Positions 8,616-15,250 of a DNA stretch of 64,000 nt are shown here, piece by piece. The notes under the pieces were generated by a model that was not told where the DNA came from, did no database searches, and saw only the letters and a program-made list of their open reading frames with translations. Made by a program: the position numbers and the translations under genes. Source of the stretch: Lachnospiraceae bacterium (lineage in GTDB: Bacteria; Bacillota; Clostridia; Lachnospirales; Lachnospiraceae); assembly GCA_022768465.1 (NCBI GenBank), contig JALELZ010000026.1, positions 88,329 through 152,328 on the forward strand. Reading direction: 5' to 3'. Numbering within the stretch: the stretch's first letter is position 1; every line of letters starts with the position of its first letter.

Positions 8616-9536
8616 TCAGTGCTTTGTGTAGGATGCTTCTTTAATCTTAAGAAGCTTATAGATCACATCATTCCACGGAGTAGCTACGCCGGCTTTTCTG
8701 CCTTCTTCAATAACACTTCCGGCAAAGATATCGGTCTCAAGCGGACGTCCGGCTTCAACATCCTGAAGGGTTGAAGGCTTTGCATCGCCGGAAGAAGCTG
8801 CCATTATTTCATAACATTCTTCCACATCGGAATATCTCAGATCAATGCCTTCGCCTCTCGCAACATTTACGACTTCAGTCATTATTTCTTTAACTGACTG
8901 TGACATTTCAGGTATAGTTCTTAAAGCGCCGTAGGAAAGTCCTGTTACAGCAGCAAGCTGATTCATGCTGACATTTCGCATAAATTTGAGCCATACCGCT
9001 CTCTGCATGTCTGTGCAGACCTTATTTTTAACTCCGGCAGCGTCAAACAGATCTTTGACTGCTTTAACCTCAGACGATAATTCATGGTTATCTGCATTGC
9101 CGAATTCTATAGGACCTTCCCATGAACATATTATGCCCCCATCTGTTCTGAGAGCATCGGTCCTGCACAGTCCGTAGAATACTGTATTATCCGGAAATGC
9201 CTTTGCAAGCTTTTCTCTTCCTGCTATGCCGTTAAATATAGGAAGCAGTATTGTTTCAGGTGTTATGATATTTTCTATGTCTTCTATGGCGCTGTCCAGA
9301 GCATAGTTTTTTACGGAAAGGATAATAAGGTCAGCTTTAAAGTTATTATCATCAGGTGAGATGACCTTAGGCATGAGAGTTTCACCGTCGATAACGATGC
9401 CATTTTCTCTGAGCTTGTCCCCACGCTTTCCGCCTGCAATGACTGCAAAATCATCACCCATATATTTAACGAGATGACGGCCGTATACACAGCCGATTGC
9501 ACCAAAACCTATAATGGCAGCTGTTTTTATTTGCAT
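8616..9536 (-). CDS. panE: 2-dehydropantoate 2-reductase (ketopantoate reductase family)
   Basis: Member of the PanE/ApbA family: NADPH-dependent reduction of ketopantoate to pantoate for CoA synthesis, although many paralogues act on other 2-oxoacids. The N-terminal Rossmann loop GFGAIGCVYG is close to the start; the conserved LSVKNYALD and the C-terminal KFMRNVSMNQLAAVTG and ETDIFAGSVIEEG segments fit the family. The frame is open further upstream (to 9650), but that part would read through the tRNA-derived att repeat; AGAAAGGAAAAG sits before the ATG at 9536, so I start there (306 residues). It is the last host gene before the integrative element. Confidence 0.88.
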   Translation of the reverse strand: MQIKTAAIIGFGAIGCVYGRHLVKYMGDDFAVIAGGKRGDKLRENGIVIDGETLMPKVISPDDNNFKADLIILSVKNYALDSAIEDIENIITPETILLPIFNGIAGREKLAKAFPDNTVFYGLCRTDALRTDGGIICSWEGPIEFGNADNHELSSEVKAVKDLFDAAGVKNKVCTDMQRAVWLKFMRNVSMNQLAAVTGLSYGALRTIPEMSQSVKEIMTEVVNVARGEGIDLRYSDVEECYEIMAASSGDAKPSTLQDVEAGRPLETDIFAGSVIEEGRKAGVATPWNDVIYKLLKIKEASYTKH

Positions 9537-9570
9537 ATGCTTTTCCTTTCTTTCATCTTTATAATATAAT

Positions 9571-9631
9571 AAAAAAATCACGTGACGTCTAAAGACGAAA
9601 CGTGATAATCTTGAGAGCGGGTGATGGGAAT
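9571..9631. repeat. Left attachment site: displaced 3' end of tRNA-Gly with its terminator
   Basis: This 61-bp stretch repeats 15251-15311 with three differences (at 9584, 9610 and 9612). Bases 9613-9631 match the tRNA-Gly 3' end exactly (19 bp, GAGAGCGGGTGATGGGAAT) and then diverge from the tRNA. The left part is the tRNA terminator hairpin. It is the scar left when the element inserted and replaced the tRNA 3' end with its own copy. Confidence 0.9.
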
Positions 9632-9669
9632 TTATCCGCAAACGGCTCAAAATAAGGCTTATTCCGTTC

Positions 9670-9692
9670 TTTGACTGTCATTTTGACTGTCA
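9670..9692 (+). repeat. Left integrase arm-type sites (two copies)
   Basis: TTTGACTGTCA occurs at 9670-9680 and 9682-9692, a 12-bp spacing, 38 bp inside the left core. The same 11-mer occurs four times near the right end in the same orientation. This is the arrangement of arm sites for the N-terminal domain of Tn916/lambda-type integrases; binding is inferred. Confidence 0.75.
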
Positions 9693-9705
9693 CTTTGAAA
9701 AATAA

Positions 9706-10293
9706 TCAATCAAATGGTAATCCCTCATCATAAAAATCAGGTGGTATAGGTGATGTAATATCAAGTAATTCTTTATACAGACCATTCTTAATAGTAAGCA
9801 TTAAATCTTTAACGTATTCGCCATTATCATTTGCAAATTTTTCTTCATATTCTACCCATTTTCTTAAAGCTCGTTGTAATGATTTTGAAGTGAAATTGAC
9901 AGCAATATCATCTTTTCGATAACGAGTATATGTGTCATCAACTCCAAATAAGTATTCAAATTTAATAATGTCAGACTGTTCAAGGTTTATTAGCTGATAG
10001 AATAATTCAGAATCAGTGAAAGATCTCAAATCATCATAAACTGTGACATGTTTATTATTCTCTGTATCAGATATCAAAGACTCAACTGAAACATTGAAAT
10101 GATCCGAAAGTGTAATCAAATCTTTTAAGTTAGGTGTTTTCTTACCACTTCTTAAATCCGAAAAACGTGATTGCGTTATAGCTCCGTCTAATTCATTAAG
10201 AAGCGCACTATCGGTTCGATATCCTTTTTCAGTCATCAAAGAATTTAATTTTGTTATAAAAACTGCTTTTATTTTTTCTTCATCATATTTCAT
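9706..10293 (-). CDS. XRE-family repressor of the integrative element
   Basis: Residues about 10-75 form a helix-turn-helix of the XRE/Cro-CI type (KLNSLMTEKGY, ITQSRFSDLRSGKKTPNLKDLITLSDHFNVSVESLI). The remaining 120 residues are not a peptidase (no LexA/CI autocleavage motif) and I cannot name them. It is transcribed away from the excisionase and replication genes across an AT-rich region with palindromes, the position of a lysogeny-type repressor. It probably keeps those genes off and controls its own transcription. Confidence 0.85.
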   Translation of the reverse strand: MKYDEEKIKAVFITKLNSLMTEKGYRTDSALLNELDGAITQSRFSDLRSGKKTPNLKDLITLSDHFNVSVESLISDTENNKHVTVYDDLRSFTDSELFYQLINLEQSDIIKFEYLFGVDDTYTRYRKDDIAVNFTSKSLQRALRKWVEYEEKFANDNGEYVKDLMLTIKNGLYKELLDITSPIPPDFYDEGLPFD

Positions 10294-10475
10294 AGCAACC
10301 TCGATATTTGGGAAAAGAATAAAATATCTTAAATAAAGATATTCAATGTTTTTTAAATATATTATATCTTTATTGAATATATAATATTGTTCACGTATAA
10401 TTTATATCATCATACCAAACGTGCACGGTTGAAGCAACATATTAATAAGTAGAAATAACACCAAAGGAGACATAA
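10294..10475. promoter_or_regulatory. Divergent promoter/operator region of the element
   Basis: About 180 bp, strongly AT-rich. AATATCTT and AAGATATT (10324-10343) form a palindrome around a short centre. ATATTCAAT (10339-10347) is repeated inverted as ATTGAATAT at 10372-10380. These are good candidates for operators of the neighbouring XRE repressor, controlling both divergent transcripts. Confidence 0.6.
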
Positions 10476-10676
10476 ATGAGAGCATTAACAAAGACAGAGA
10501 ATAATACAGAGAGTAGATTATTAAGCCTTAGAGAAGCTGCAGCCTATATAGGACAAGGCACAACGAAAACAAGAGAATGGCTTGACAGCATCGGAGCAAA
10601 AAAGAAGTTCGGCAGCAGGGCATTATATGACCGTCATATTATTGATAAGGCGCTTGATAATTATGACGAGGGTTAA
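10476..10676 (+). CDS. xis: Excisionase-like winged helix protein (MerR-type HTH)
   Basis: A 66-residue basic protein with LSLREAAAYIGQGTTKTREWLDSIGAKKKFG, the pattern of Tn916 Xis/helix_turn_helix_17 DNA-binding proteins in which a short winged helix recognises the att region. Such proteins bias the integrase towards excision. A strong AAGGAG site lies 7 bases before the ATG. It is the first gene of the rightward operon and is followed within 4 bp by the next HTH protein. It might instead be a transcription factor only. Confidence 0.78.
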   Translation: MRALTKTENNTESRLLSLREAAAYIGQGTTKTREWLDSIGAKKKFGSRALYDRHIIDKALDNYDEG

Positions 10677-10679
10677 GAC

Positions 10680-11036
10680 ATGAGTATGCAGAGAAGTACA
10701 ACCAATAGAGTTGTTGAAACTCTTATACTTGTTATTCCGAAGGGTGCAGAAAATGCCATACACCTGAAAGAGCTTTCAGAGAAGTTACACATGAATGACG
10801 GAACTGTTAAACGGTATATAAAACTTGCAAGGCAGCAGGGTTATAGGATCGTAAGCAATAGTAAAGGTTATTGGCTTTCAGAGTCTAAAGAAGAAATGAT
10901 TAAGTGGCGCAATATGATGCGTAAACAAGCTTTATCAAGGCTTGAAGCTATTAAGCCCATAAACAACAGTCTAAATGACTATGACGGTCAAATAAGCCTT
11001 ACAGACACGAAGAAAGGGGATTGTCTGAATGAATGA
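10680..11036 (+). CDS. Helix-turn-helix protein of the element
   Basis: A 118-residue protein whose first 70 residues read as a winged HTH (LKELSEKLHMNDGTVKRYIKLARQQGYRIVSNSKGYWL), similar to HTH_11 domains. The C-terminal part is basic then polar, without a recognisable domain. It overlaps the following gene by four bases (ATGA), so both are in one operon. Role probably in replication control or regulation of the element. Confidence 0.75.
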   Translation: MSMQRSTTNRVVETLILVIPKGAENAIHLKELSEKLHMNDGTVKRYIKLARQQGYRIVSNSKGYWLSESKEEMIKWRNMMRKQALSRLEAIKPINNSLNDYDGQISLTDTKKGDCLNE

Positions 11037-11470
11037 GCATCAGAAGAAAGGAAGCATACAAACCTAAAAGCTTTGAAGCTGTTGGCGGTTCATTCATTGG
11101 CATACATGGTGTAAATCAACCTGATACTTACGCAAGAATTTACGAAAGTATGTTTCAGTCTGTTGCCTTTAGAACGCTGACAGCAAACCAAAGAGATTTA
11201 TATCTATGCATGAAGCTTCAATATTATGGAAAACGGAAACCTTCACAAGATTATCCTGAAATAGAAGAACTTAAAACGGACAACGTTTTTTATCTAAATT
11301 GGGATTTAGTGCAGGAATATGGCTTATATAAACCAACATGCAAGAGTAATTTTTATAAAGATAGAAATGCATTAATCGAACACGGGCTTATAGAAATTGT
11401 GGTTAACGGAAAAATACAACATAAGAAAAACGTATATTGTTATAGTTCTGAATGGAAGAATTTCAAATAA
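11033..11470 (+). CDS. Replication-initiator-like winged-helix protein
   Basis: A 145-residue protein with FQSVAFRTLTANQRDLYLCMKLQYYGKRKP followed by an Asn/Tyr-rich winged-helix-like region (LVQEYGLYKPTCKSNFYKDRNALIEHGLIEIV). This layout resembles the N-terminal winged helix of small RepA/DnaD-like replication proteins in plasmids and phages of Firmicutes, but no ATPase or endonuclease domain is attached. The assignment is therefore tentative. It overlaps the upstream HTH gene and is followed by a hairpin-rich stretch. Confidence 0.55.
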   Translation: MSIRRKEAYKPKSFEAVGGSFIGIHGVNQPDTYARIYESMFQSVAFRTLTANQRDLYLCMKLQYYGKRKPSQDYPEIEELKTDNVFYLNWDLVQEYGLYKPTCKSNFYKDRNALIEHGLIEIVVNGKIQHKKNVYCYSSEWKNFK

Positions 11471-11476
11471 AAACAT

Positions 11477-11609
11477 GGGTGGTTCTGAGACTACCCGTAC
11501 GGGTGGTATAATTACCACTTTTAGGACGAAAACGGTTTTTTATGTGTTGCTTTAAAACCACCCTTCTTTTCGAAAAAAGCCTTGTTCACGGGTGGTTCTG
11601 AGACTACCC
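11477..11609 (+). repeat. Paired 20-bp hairpin repeats downstream of the Rep-like gene
   Basis: GGGTGGTTCTGAGACTACCC occurs identically at 11477-11496 and 11590-11609; each copy can fold (GGGTxGT with ACTACCC). Between them lie a perfect GTGGTA-TAAT-TACCAC hairpin (11503-11518) and AACCACCC (11556-11563), which can pair with the start of either repeat. This looks like a multi-state RNA or protein-binding region. The stretch 11471-11754 contains no gene that I can support. Confidence 0.6.
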
Positions 11610-11754
11610 ATATATAATATATTACCATACCTATACGGTTTTATATTCGTCACAGACAGATTAATTAAAGGGGTATTGAATGAAACAATCACGGCAGCAG
11701 TGAACAGTTAAATTTAAAAAGCTGCTGCCAAAGATTAATACGTGAGGTGAGTAT

Positions 11755-12006
11755 ATGGCAAGTGCTAAATCGAGGTTGAACAATGAAAGAACTTCGAAAA
11801 AACTCAGAAAGAGCATAATGCTGCCAATTCAAAAAGCAATGAGCGGGTTGAGCGTTGAACAGCAAGAGAAAATCATGAGAGCTTTAATAGAATATAGGCA
11901 AAGCGACATTGAACCGAAAGAACTTGACCCATTGACACATTGCGCTTTCTTTTTGATTAAACCTAAAATTGATGCTGTTTATCACAAGCACAAAAATGAC
12001 AATTAA
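11755..12006 (+). CDS. Small DUF6291-like protein
   Basis: An 83-residue protein in which MLPIQKAMSGLSVEQQEKIMRALIEY and the later LTHCAFFLIKPKIDAVYHKH resemble DUF6291, a short helical module often found at the start of phage replisome-organiser proteins (pattern: target number of residents, then F-x-x-IKPxID). Here the module stands alone on a basic N-terminal tail. GAGGTGA precedes the ATG at a normal distance. Probably involved in element replication; inferred from family context only. Confidence 0.6.
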   Translation: MASAKSRLNNERTSKKLRKSIMLPIQKAMSGLSVEQQEKIMRALIEYRQSDIEPKELDPLTHCAFFLIKPKIDAVYHKHKNDN

Positions 12007-12068
12007 AAAACCATAGGTTTTGAAAAGTGAAAACCATTGGTTATTGAAAATGAAAACCATAGGTTTTT
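12007..12068 (+). repeat. Three palindromic iterons at 23-bp spacing
   Basis: AAAACCATAGGTTTT at 12007-12021, AAAACCATTGGTTAT at 12030-12044 and AAAACCATAGGTTTT at 12053-12067. Each is a near-perfect palindrome and successive copies start exactly 23 bp apart. Placement right after the replication-type genes suggests a replication origin or operator set. Confidence 0.75.
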
Positions 12069-12708
12069 GAGAATAAGCACGGCAGCGACCAACGCCCCAC
12101 CTTTGAACACAAAAATTGTTGTTTCACATGGGTTTTTGGAAACCTGACAAAACCTGACATTGTTTACAAATGTAGACATGATTTGTTTTGAAGCGAGGAA
12201 AAAGCGAGAAAGAAGAGATCAAAACGGGGTGGGGAGAGATCCACGCCAACATCAAATGCGCTCCCGCAAGTCAAGCGCCTAAATTTACACACGGAGATTT
12301 TCTCACGGGGCTGTTGACATAAGTTGATTTGAAGCGAGGGCGAAGCGAGAAAAATTGACATGTTGTTGCAGCATTTATCCAGGATAAAGAAGTAGACAAT
12401 ACGAGCGGTCAATTTTTTAATATTGAGAAGTTAGCGAGGAAAACATGAGGAAACGCAAATAAAGGCATAATAAAACGTTCGGAGCTATTGCGATGATATC
12501 CTTAAGCTTGAAATATCAAAAGCGCTTAAAACGGCTTTTAAATGCGTTACACGTCAATTTATAAATTTCACAAGAAAATCAGCGGATTAAATGCAAGATA
12601 GTAAAGAAAAGCTATGTTGTAAAAGCTAAAGATACATGTTAAGCTGTACCCGCAATCGTGTTGCAGGGTGGCTTGATCCTCAATTCTTTATAGAATGGGG
12701 GTGATGCT
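12069..12708. other. 640-bp non-coding core of the element
   Basis: No convincing gene. The motif GAAGCGAGG followed 3-4 bases later by AAGCGAGAAA occurs twice (about 12188-12210 and 12330-12353), with a weaker third TTAGCGAGGAAAA at 12430-12443. A purine-rich stretch at 12195-12240 is followed by GC-rich sequence to 12315. The right part leads into the long 5' region of the toxin gene at 12709. It may contain the origin, a transfer origin or both; nothing proves this. Confidence 0.5.
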
Positions 12709-12798
12709 ATGAAAAATCATTTTGATTTTAATGATTTAATGCAGTTTGGCATTTTCATTTTAGCATTGCTTACATTCATTTTTATGTTTTGTAAGTAA
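12709..12798 (+). CDS. Putative holin-like type I toxin (29 residues)
   Basis: The peptide has a short polar N-terminus (MKNHFDFNDLM), a single membrane helix (QFGIFILALLTFIFMF) and a basic end. The D-L-M-Q-F-G-x-F-I-x-A-L-L-T pattern matches small holin-like (Hol-Tox/TxpA-type) toxins of Firmicutes, which insert in the membrane. GGGGGTGAT lies just before the ATG, and a leader of over 60 nt with pairing potential precedes it. A strong convergent promoter and terminator define an antisense RNA over its 3' end, the usual antitoxin design. Too short for routine gene finding. Confidence 0.72.
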   Translation: MKNHFDFNDLMQFGIFILALLTFIFMFCK

Positions 12799-12806
12799 GC
12801 TTGCAT

Positions 12807-12896
12807 AGAAAAACCGCCCCAAGACTTTGAGAGAGTACGGGGCGGAATTTTCTAACCATATTTGATCAACCCACCTTGTGGGCGATTGCTTTTTCT
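12807..12896 (-). ncRNA. Predicted antisense RNA antitoxin overlapping the toxin mRNA 3' end
   Basis: A minus-strand transcript starting near 12896 (7 nt after a promoter at 12903-12931) would reach the hairpin CCGCCCC/GGGGCGG (12839-12845 with 12814-12820) and end in TTTTT at 12813-12808. The same hairpin ends the toxin mRNA on the + strand, so both RNAs share about 90 nt of complementarity. This is the layout of TxpA/RatA- and BsrG/SR4-type pairs. Confidence 0.65.
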
Positions 12897-12902
12897 ATGT
12901 TC

Positions 12903-12931
12903 AATATAGCACATCTAAATATCATAAACAA
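12903..12931 (-). promoter_or_regulatory. Promoter of the antisense RNA
   Basis: On the minus strand TTGTTT (12931-12926), a 17-bp spacer, and TATATT (12908-12903). It lies immediately after the stop codon of the ribbon-helix-helix gene and points toward the toxin gene. Confidence 0.65.
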
Positions 12932-12935
12932 GATA

Positions 12936-13127
12936 TCAGGCTTTATTTTCGGAGTTTATACGAGTATCAACAGCCTTTTTGATATATCCGTTTACGCTTT
13001 CCCCTGCTGCCGAAGCTGCTGCCTTTATGCGGTCATATTCTTCAAGCTGCACATCAAGCGGTATTCGCTTTATGTTCTTTTCTTTATATTTAACAGCTGC
13101 TTTTTTTTGTGCTTCTGTATATGGCAT
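12936..13127 (-). CDS. Ribbon-helix-helix DNA-binding protein (Arc/MobC-like)
   Basis: A 63-residue basic protein: after KYKEKNIKR comes IPLDVQLEEYDRIKAAASAAGESVNGYIKKAV, which has the strand-helix-helix pattern of Arc/MetJ repressors and of accessory proteins in mobilisation or partition. The upstream region (13201-13279) contains three similar 12-bp sites that could be its operators. It is located between the antisense RNA promoter and the frameshifted gene. It could be an auto-regulated repressor, a relaxosome accessory without a visible relaxase, or a partition-type protein. Confidence 0.78.
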   Translation of the reverse strand: MPYTEAQKKAAVKYKEKNIKRIPLDVQLEEYDRIKAAASAAGESVNGYIKKAVDTRINSENKA

Positions 13128-13200
13128 TTAATCACCTACTTTCAAATTAACAAGTGAAGCTATTACACCTTACGGAATAAGTTTACCATGTATAGAAATG

Positions 13201-13279
13201 TATGTACACATAGAAAAAGATATAGCTGTGTACGCATATATTTGTAAAGTCTGTCAATAGATATATATGTGTACGCATA
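13201..13279 (+). repeat. Three 12-bp sites upstream of the ribbon-helix-helix gene
   Basis: TATGTACACATA (13201-13212), TGTGTACGCATA (13227-13238) and TGTGTACGCATA (13268-13279) share T-x-TGTACRCATA and are nearly palindromic around GTAC. Their position 75-150 bp before the ribbon-helix-helix start codon suggests operators for that protein. Confidence 0.55.
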
Positions 13280-13341
13280 GTAATATATAGGCATAAATTA
13301 AATCATTTGACATTATGGTAACAGTAAAGGACGTGATAACT

Positions 13342-13553
13342 ATGAGGAATATGAAAAAGCAGTCAATTATAGGTCAAAACTCATTAAAACTAAATAGAGA
13401 TATAACCGTGAGCGAATTAAAACAGCTCTTTGATATCTACTACTCTGCCACCCCCCCCATATTAAATTGTGCGATGCACTGACTACGGCATTTTATGCAG
13501 GGGTAGCAATAGGATTAAGGCAAGCAAGAACTGAAACAAAGAGACTTAAATAA
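13342..13553 (+). pseudogene. Small element gene interrupted in a C8 tract
   Basis: Translation from the ATG at 13342 runs through ITVSELKQLFDIYYSATPP and then stops at TGA 13480-13482. If the eight-C run at 13451-13458 had nine Cs, the frame would continue as HIKLCDALTTAFYAGVAIG to TAA at 13551-13553, giving a 70-residue protein that resembles the short conserved protein often found just upstream of integrases in clostridial elements. So the gene is a one-base frameshift, either a phase-variable tract, a mutation or a sequencing error in the homopolymer. Confidence 0.7.
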
Positions 13554-13587
13554 TAGATCTTACATGATCGGAAAAGGAGTCAAAAAC

Positions 13588-14703
13588 ATGGCACGACAGA
13601 AAAAGAGAACTGACGGACGCTGTCAAAAGTGTTTTAGATATAACGGCGAAAGATACACTGTTTACGGAAATACACCGACAGAAGCAGAGGAAGCTAAAAT
13701 TCAGAAGCTAAAGGAACTTGAAGCAGGGGTTATAGAGCGAGAAAACCCAACACTTAATAATTACTATATACGCTTTACAGAAGCACGTAGAGACAGCGTG
13801 AAAGAAGCAACGTTAAGAGGCCAAAGCAATCAATTTAGAAAGTGCGCTGCAGTGCCTATAGTCAACGGTAAGACGTTCGGACAGCTTCGCATGAGAGATA
13901 TTAAAGCGGCAGATCTGCAGACGGTACAGCAAGCAATAAAAGCCATTGGAAACAGTACAAGAACGGTCAATGATGCAATGGCGCATATTAATCATGTGTT
14001 CAACATGGCTGTAAAAGATGAGACTATTGACAGAAACCCGTGTATAGCTGTAGCGAAGCTTAGAAGAACAGAAGTGCTTGCAAGAGATACAACACACCGA
14101 GCATTGACAAGAGAGGAAACAGCTTTATTTCTTGAAACTGCTGCCGACATGAACAGTTATTTTCTGCCATTATTCAAGCTTATGCTTAATACGGGCATGA
14201 GACTCGGAGAAGTCGGAGCGCTGACATTGGCTGACATTGGCAGCAGGGCTATACACGTAACTAAGACCGTTACAAGGAATGAAGCAGGGGGCTACAGTAT
14301 AGGAGACAGCCCAAAGACAAACAAAAGTAATAGGGATATACCGCTTAATGATGCGATTAAGAGCGTGATAAAGGAACAGCGAAAGCTAAATAATGTACTG
14401 TTTTCAAAAGAAATTAAGCTCAATGATCTGTTGTTTAGATCACCTGAAGGTAAAATTCTTAGAGACTATACAGTTAATAGAGAAATCAAGCGCATAACTG
14501 ATAAATGCAATATAGAGCATTTCACAAGCCATGCATTAAGGGCAACGTTTACGACAAGGTTTATTGAGCAAAGACCGCAGGACTATAAAATATTATCGGA
14601 GATTTTAGGACATGCAGACGTAAATATAACTTTGAACTTATACGCTCACACAATGGAAGAGAATAAGATAATCGCTATGAAAGAAATGAATATAGCATAT
14701 TGA
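13588..14703 (+). CDS. int: Tyrosine recombinase (integrase) of the element
   Basis: Catalyses site-specific integration into and excision from tRNA-Gly. The catalytic residues are all readable: R205 (TGMRLGE), H315 and R318 (SHALR), H342 (ILGHAD) and the nucleophile Y352 (LNLYAHT). The N-terminal about 60 residues form an arm-binding domain (RYNGERYTVYGNTPTEAEE), followed by a SAM-like core-binding domain (about 60-165). The frame is open from 13564, but AAGGAG at 13574-13579 points to the ATG at 13588 (371 residues). It is the last gene before the right attachment site, as usual for tRNA-integrating elements. Confidence 0.95.
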   Translation: MARQKKRTDGRCQKCFRYNGERYTVYGNTPTEAEEAKIQKLKELEAGVIERENPTLNNYYIRFTEARRDSVKEATLRGQSNQFRKCAAVPIVNGKTFGQLRMRDIKAADLQTVQQAIKAIGNSTRTVNDAMAHINHVFNMAVKDETIDRNPCIAVAKLRRTEVLARDTTHRALTREETALFLETAADMNSYFLPLFKLMLNTGMRLGEVGALTLADIGSRAIHVTKTVTRNEAGGYSIGDSPKTNKSNRDIPLNDAIKSVIKEQRKLNNVLFSKEIKLNDLLFRSPEGKILRDYTVNREIKRITDKCNIEHFTSHALRATFTTRFIEQRPQDYKILSEILGHADVNITLNLYAHTMEENKIIAMKEMNIAY

Positions 14704-14710
14704 TCGTTAG

Positions 14711-14742
14711 AGCCTTGCGGAACTGCTGCCGCAGGGCTTTTT
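14711..14742 (+). terminator. Terminator after the integrase gene
   Basis: AGCCTTGCGG at 14711-14720 pairs with CCGCAGGGCT at 14729-14738 (one G-T pair), followed by TTTT. Transcription from int should stop before the phased repeat array. Confidence 0.85.
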
Positions 14743-14744
14743 AT

Positions 14745-14966
14745 ATGGCAAAAAATAGCAAAGCTATAGCAAACTATAGCAACAGTATGGCAAAGAATAG
14801 CAAAGCCGTACGACTTGTTACGAAAGTTACGACACGATACGATCGTATACGACCGTTACGACACTGTACGAGATGATGCGACCGCATACAAATCCATGCA
14901 AGAACTAAGCAAACTTAAGCAAGTGCTAAGCAAACCAAAGCAACACCGTAGCAAAGTGAAGCAAAA
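14745..14966 (+). repeat. Helically phased short-motif array between int and the right end
   Basis: Three blocks. Block 1: GCAA boxes with G at 14748, 14758, 14769, 14779, 14790 and 14800 (steps 10,11,10,11,10). Block 2: TACGA boxes starting at 14809, 14819, 14828, 14838, 14848, 14857, 14867 and a TGCGA at 14877 (steps 9-10). Block 3: GCAA boxes at 14898, 14909, 14919, 14930, 14940, 14951 and 14961 (steps 11,10,11,10,11,10). The sequence between boxes varies, so only the box and its helical phase are kept. It is not coding. A protein binding along one face of the DNA is the simplest reading. Confidence 0.8.
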
Positions 14967-15060
14967 AGCTAAACGGCAGCAGTAAGCTAAATGAAGCCAT
15001 ATATAAAAAGCTTCTGTTATATCCGTAATAAATAATGGAATTATGTAAACCAATGGAACT

Positions 15061-15151
15061 TTTGACTGTCACGGAGCGTTTACGATGTGCGTATAAGCTA
15101 TATTTTAAGCCGTTTTTTTGACTGTCATTTTGACTGTCACTTTGACTGTCA
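15061..15151 (+). repeat. Right integrase arm-type sites (four copies)
   Basis: TTTGACTGTCA at 15061-15071, 15117-15127, 15129-15139 and 15141-15151; the last three are in tandem with 12-bp spacing, matching the two copies at the left end in sequence and orientation. They are presumed sites for the integrase N-terminal domain. The stretch 14967-15060 shows no gene. Confidence 0.75.
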
Positions 15152-15250
15152 CAGCCCTATTTTAAGGGTAATTAAGGACGTACAAAGACAGAGCATGATA
15201 AGCACGTTGCATGTTCGTAAAATGGCTATAAATAAGGCTTTTAGGGCATA

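Noticed and set aside
12164..12412. 82-codon minus-strand frame in the element core
   Set aside because: Covers the repeated GAAGCGAGG blocks, has no ribosome site and no recognisable pattern; better explained as non-coding.
12709..12798. Toxin peptide as random short frame
   Set aside because: Random origin was considered but set aside, because ribosome site, membrane-helix pattern, shared terminator and opposing promoter coincide.
14745..14876. 43-codon + strand frame and a 65-codon minus frame across the phased array
   Set aside because: The 10/11-bp steps do not keep a codon register and the predicted peptides show only repeat-derived composition; treated as non-coding DNA.
14745..14966. 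CRISPR array
   Set aside because: Repeat units are only 4-5 conserved bases at 10-11 bp spacing; CRISPR repeats are 21 bp or more with similar-length spacers, and no cas gene is near.
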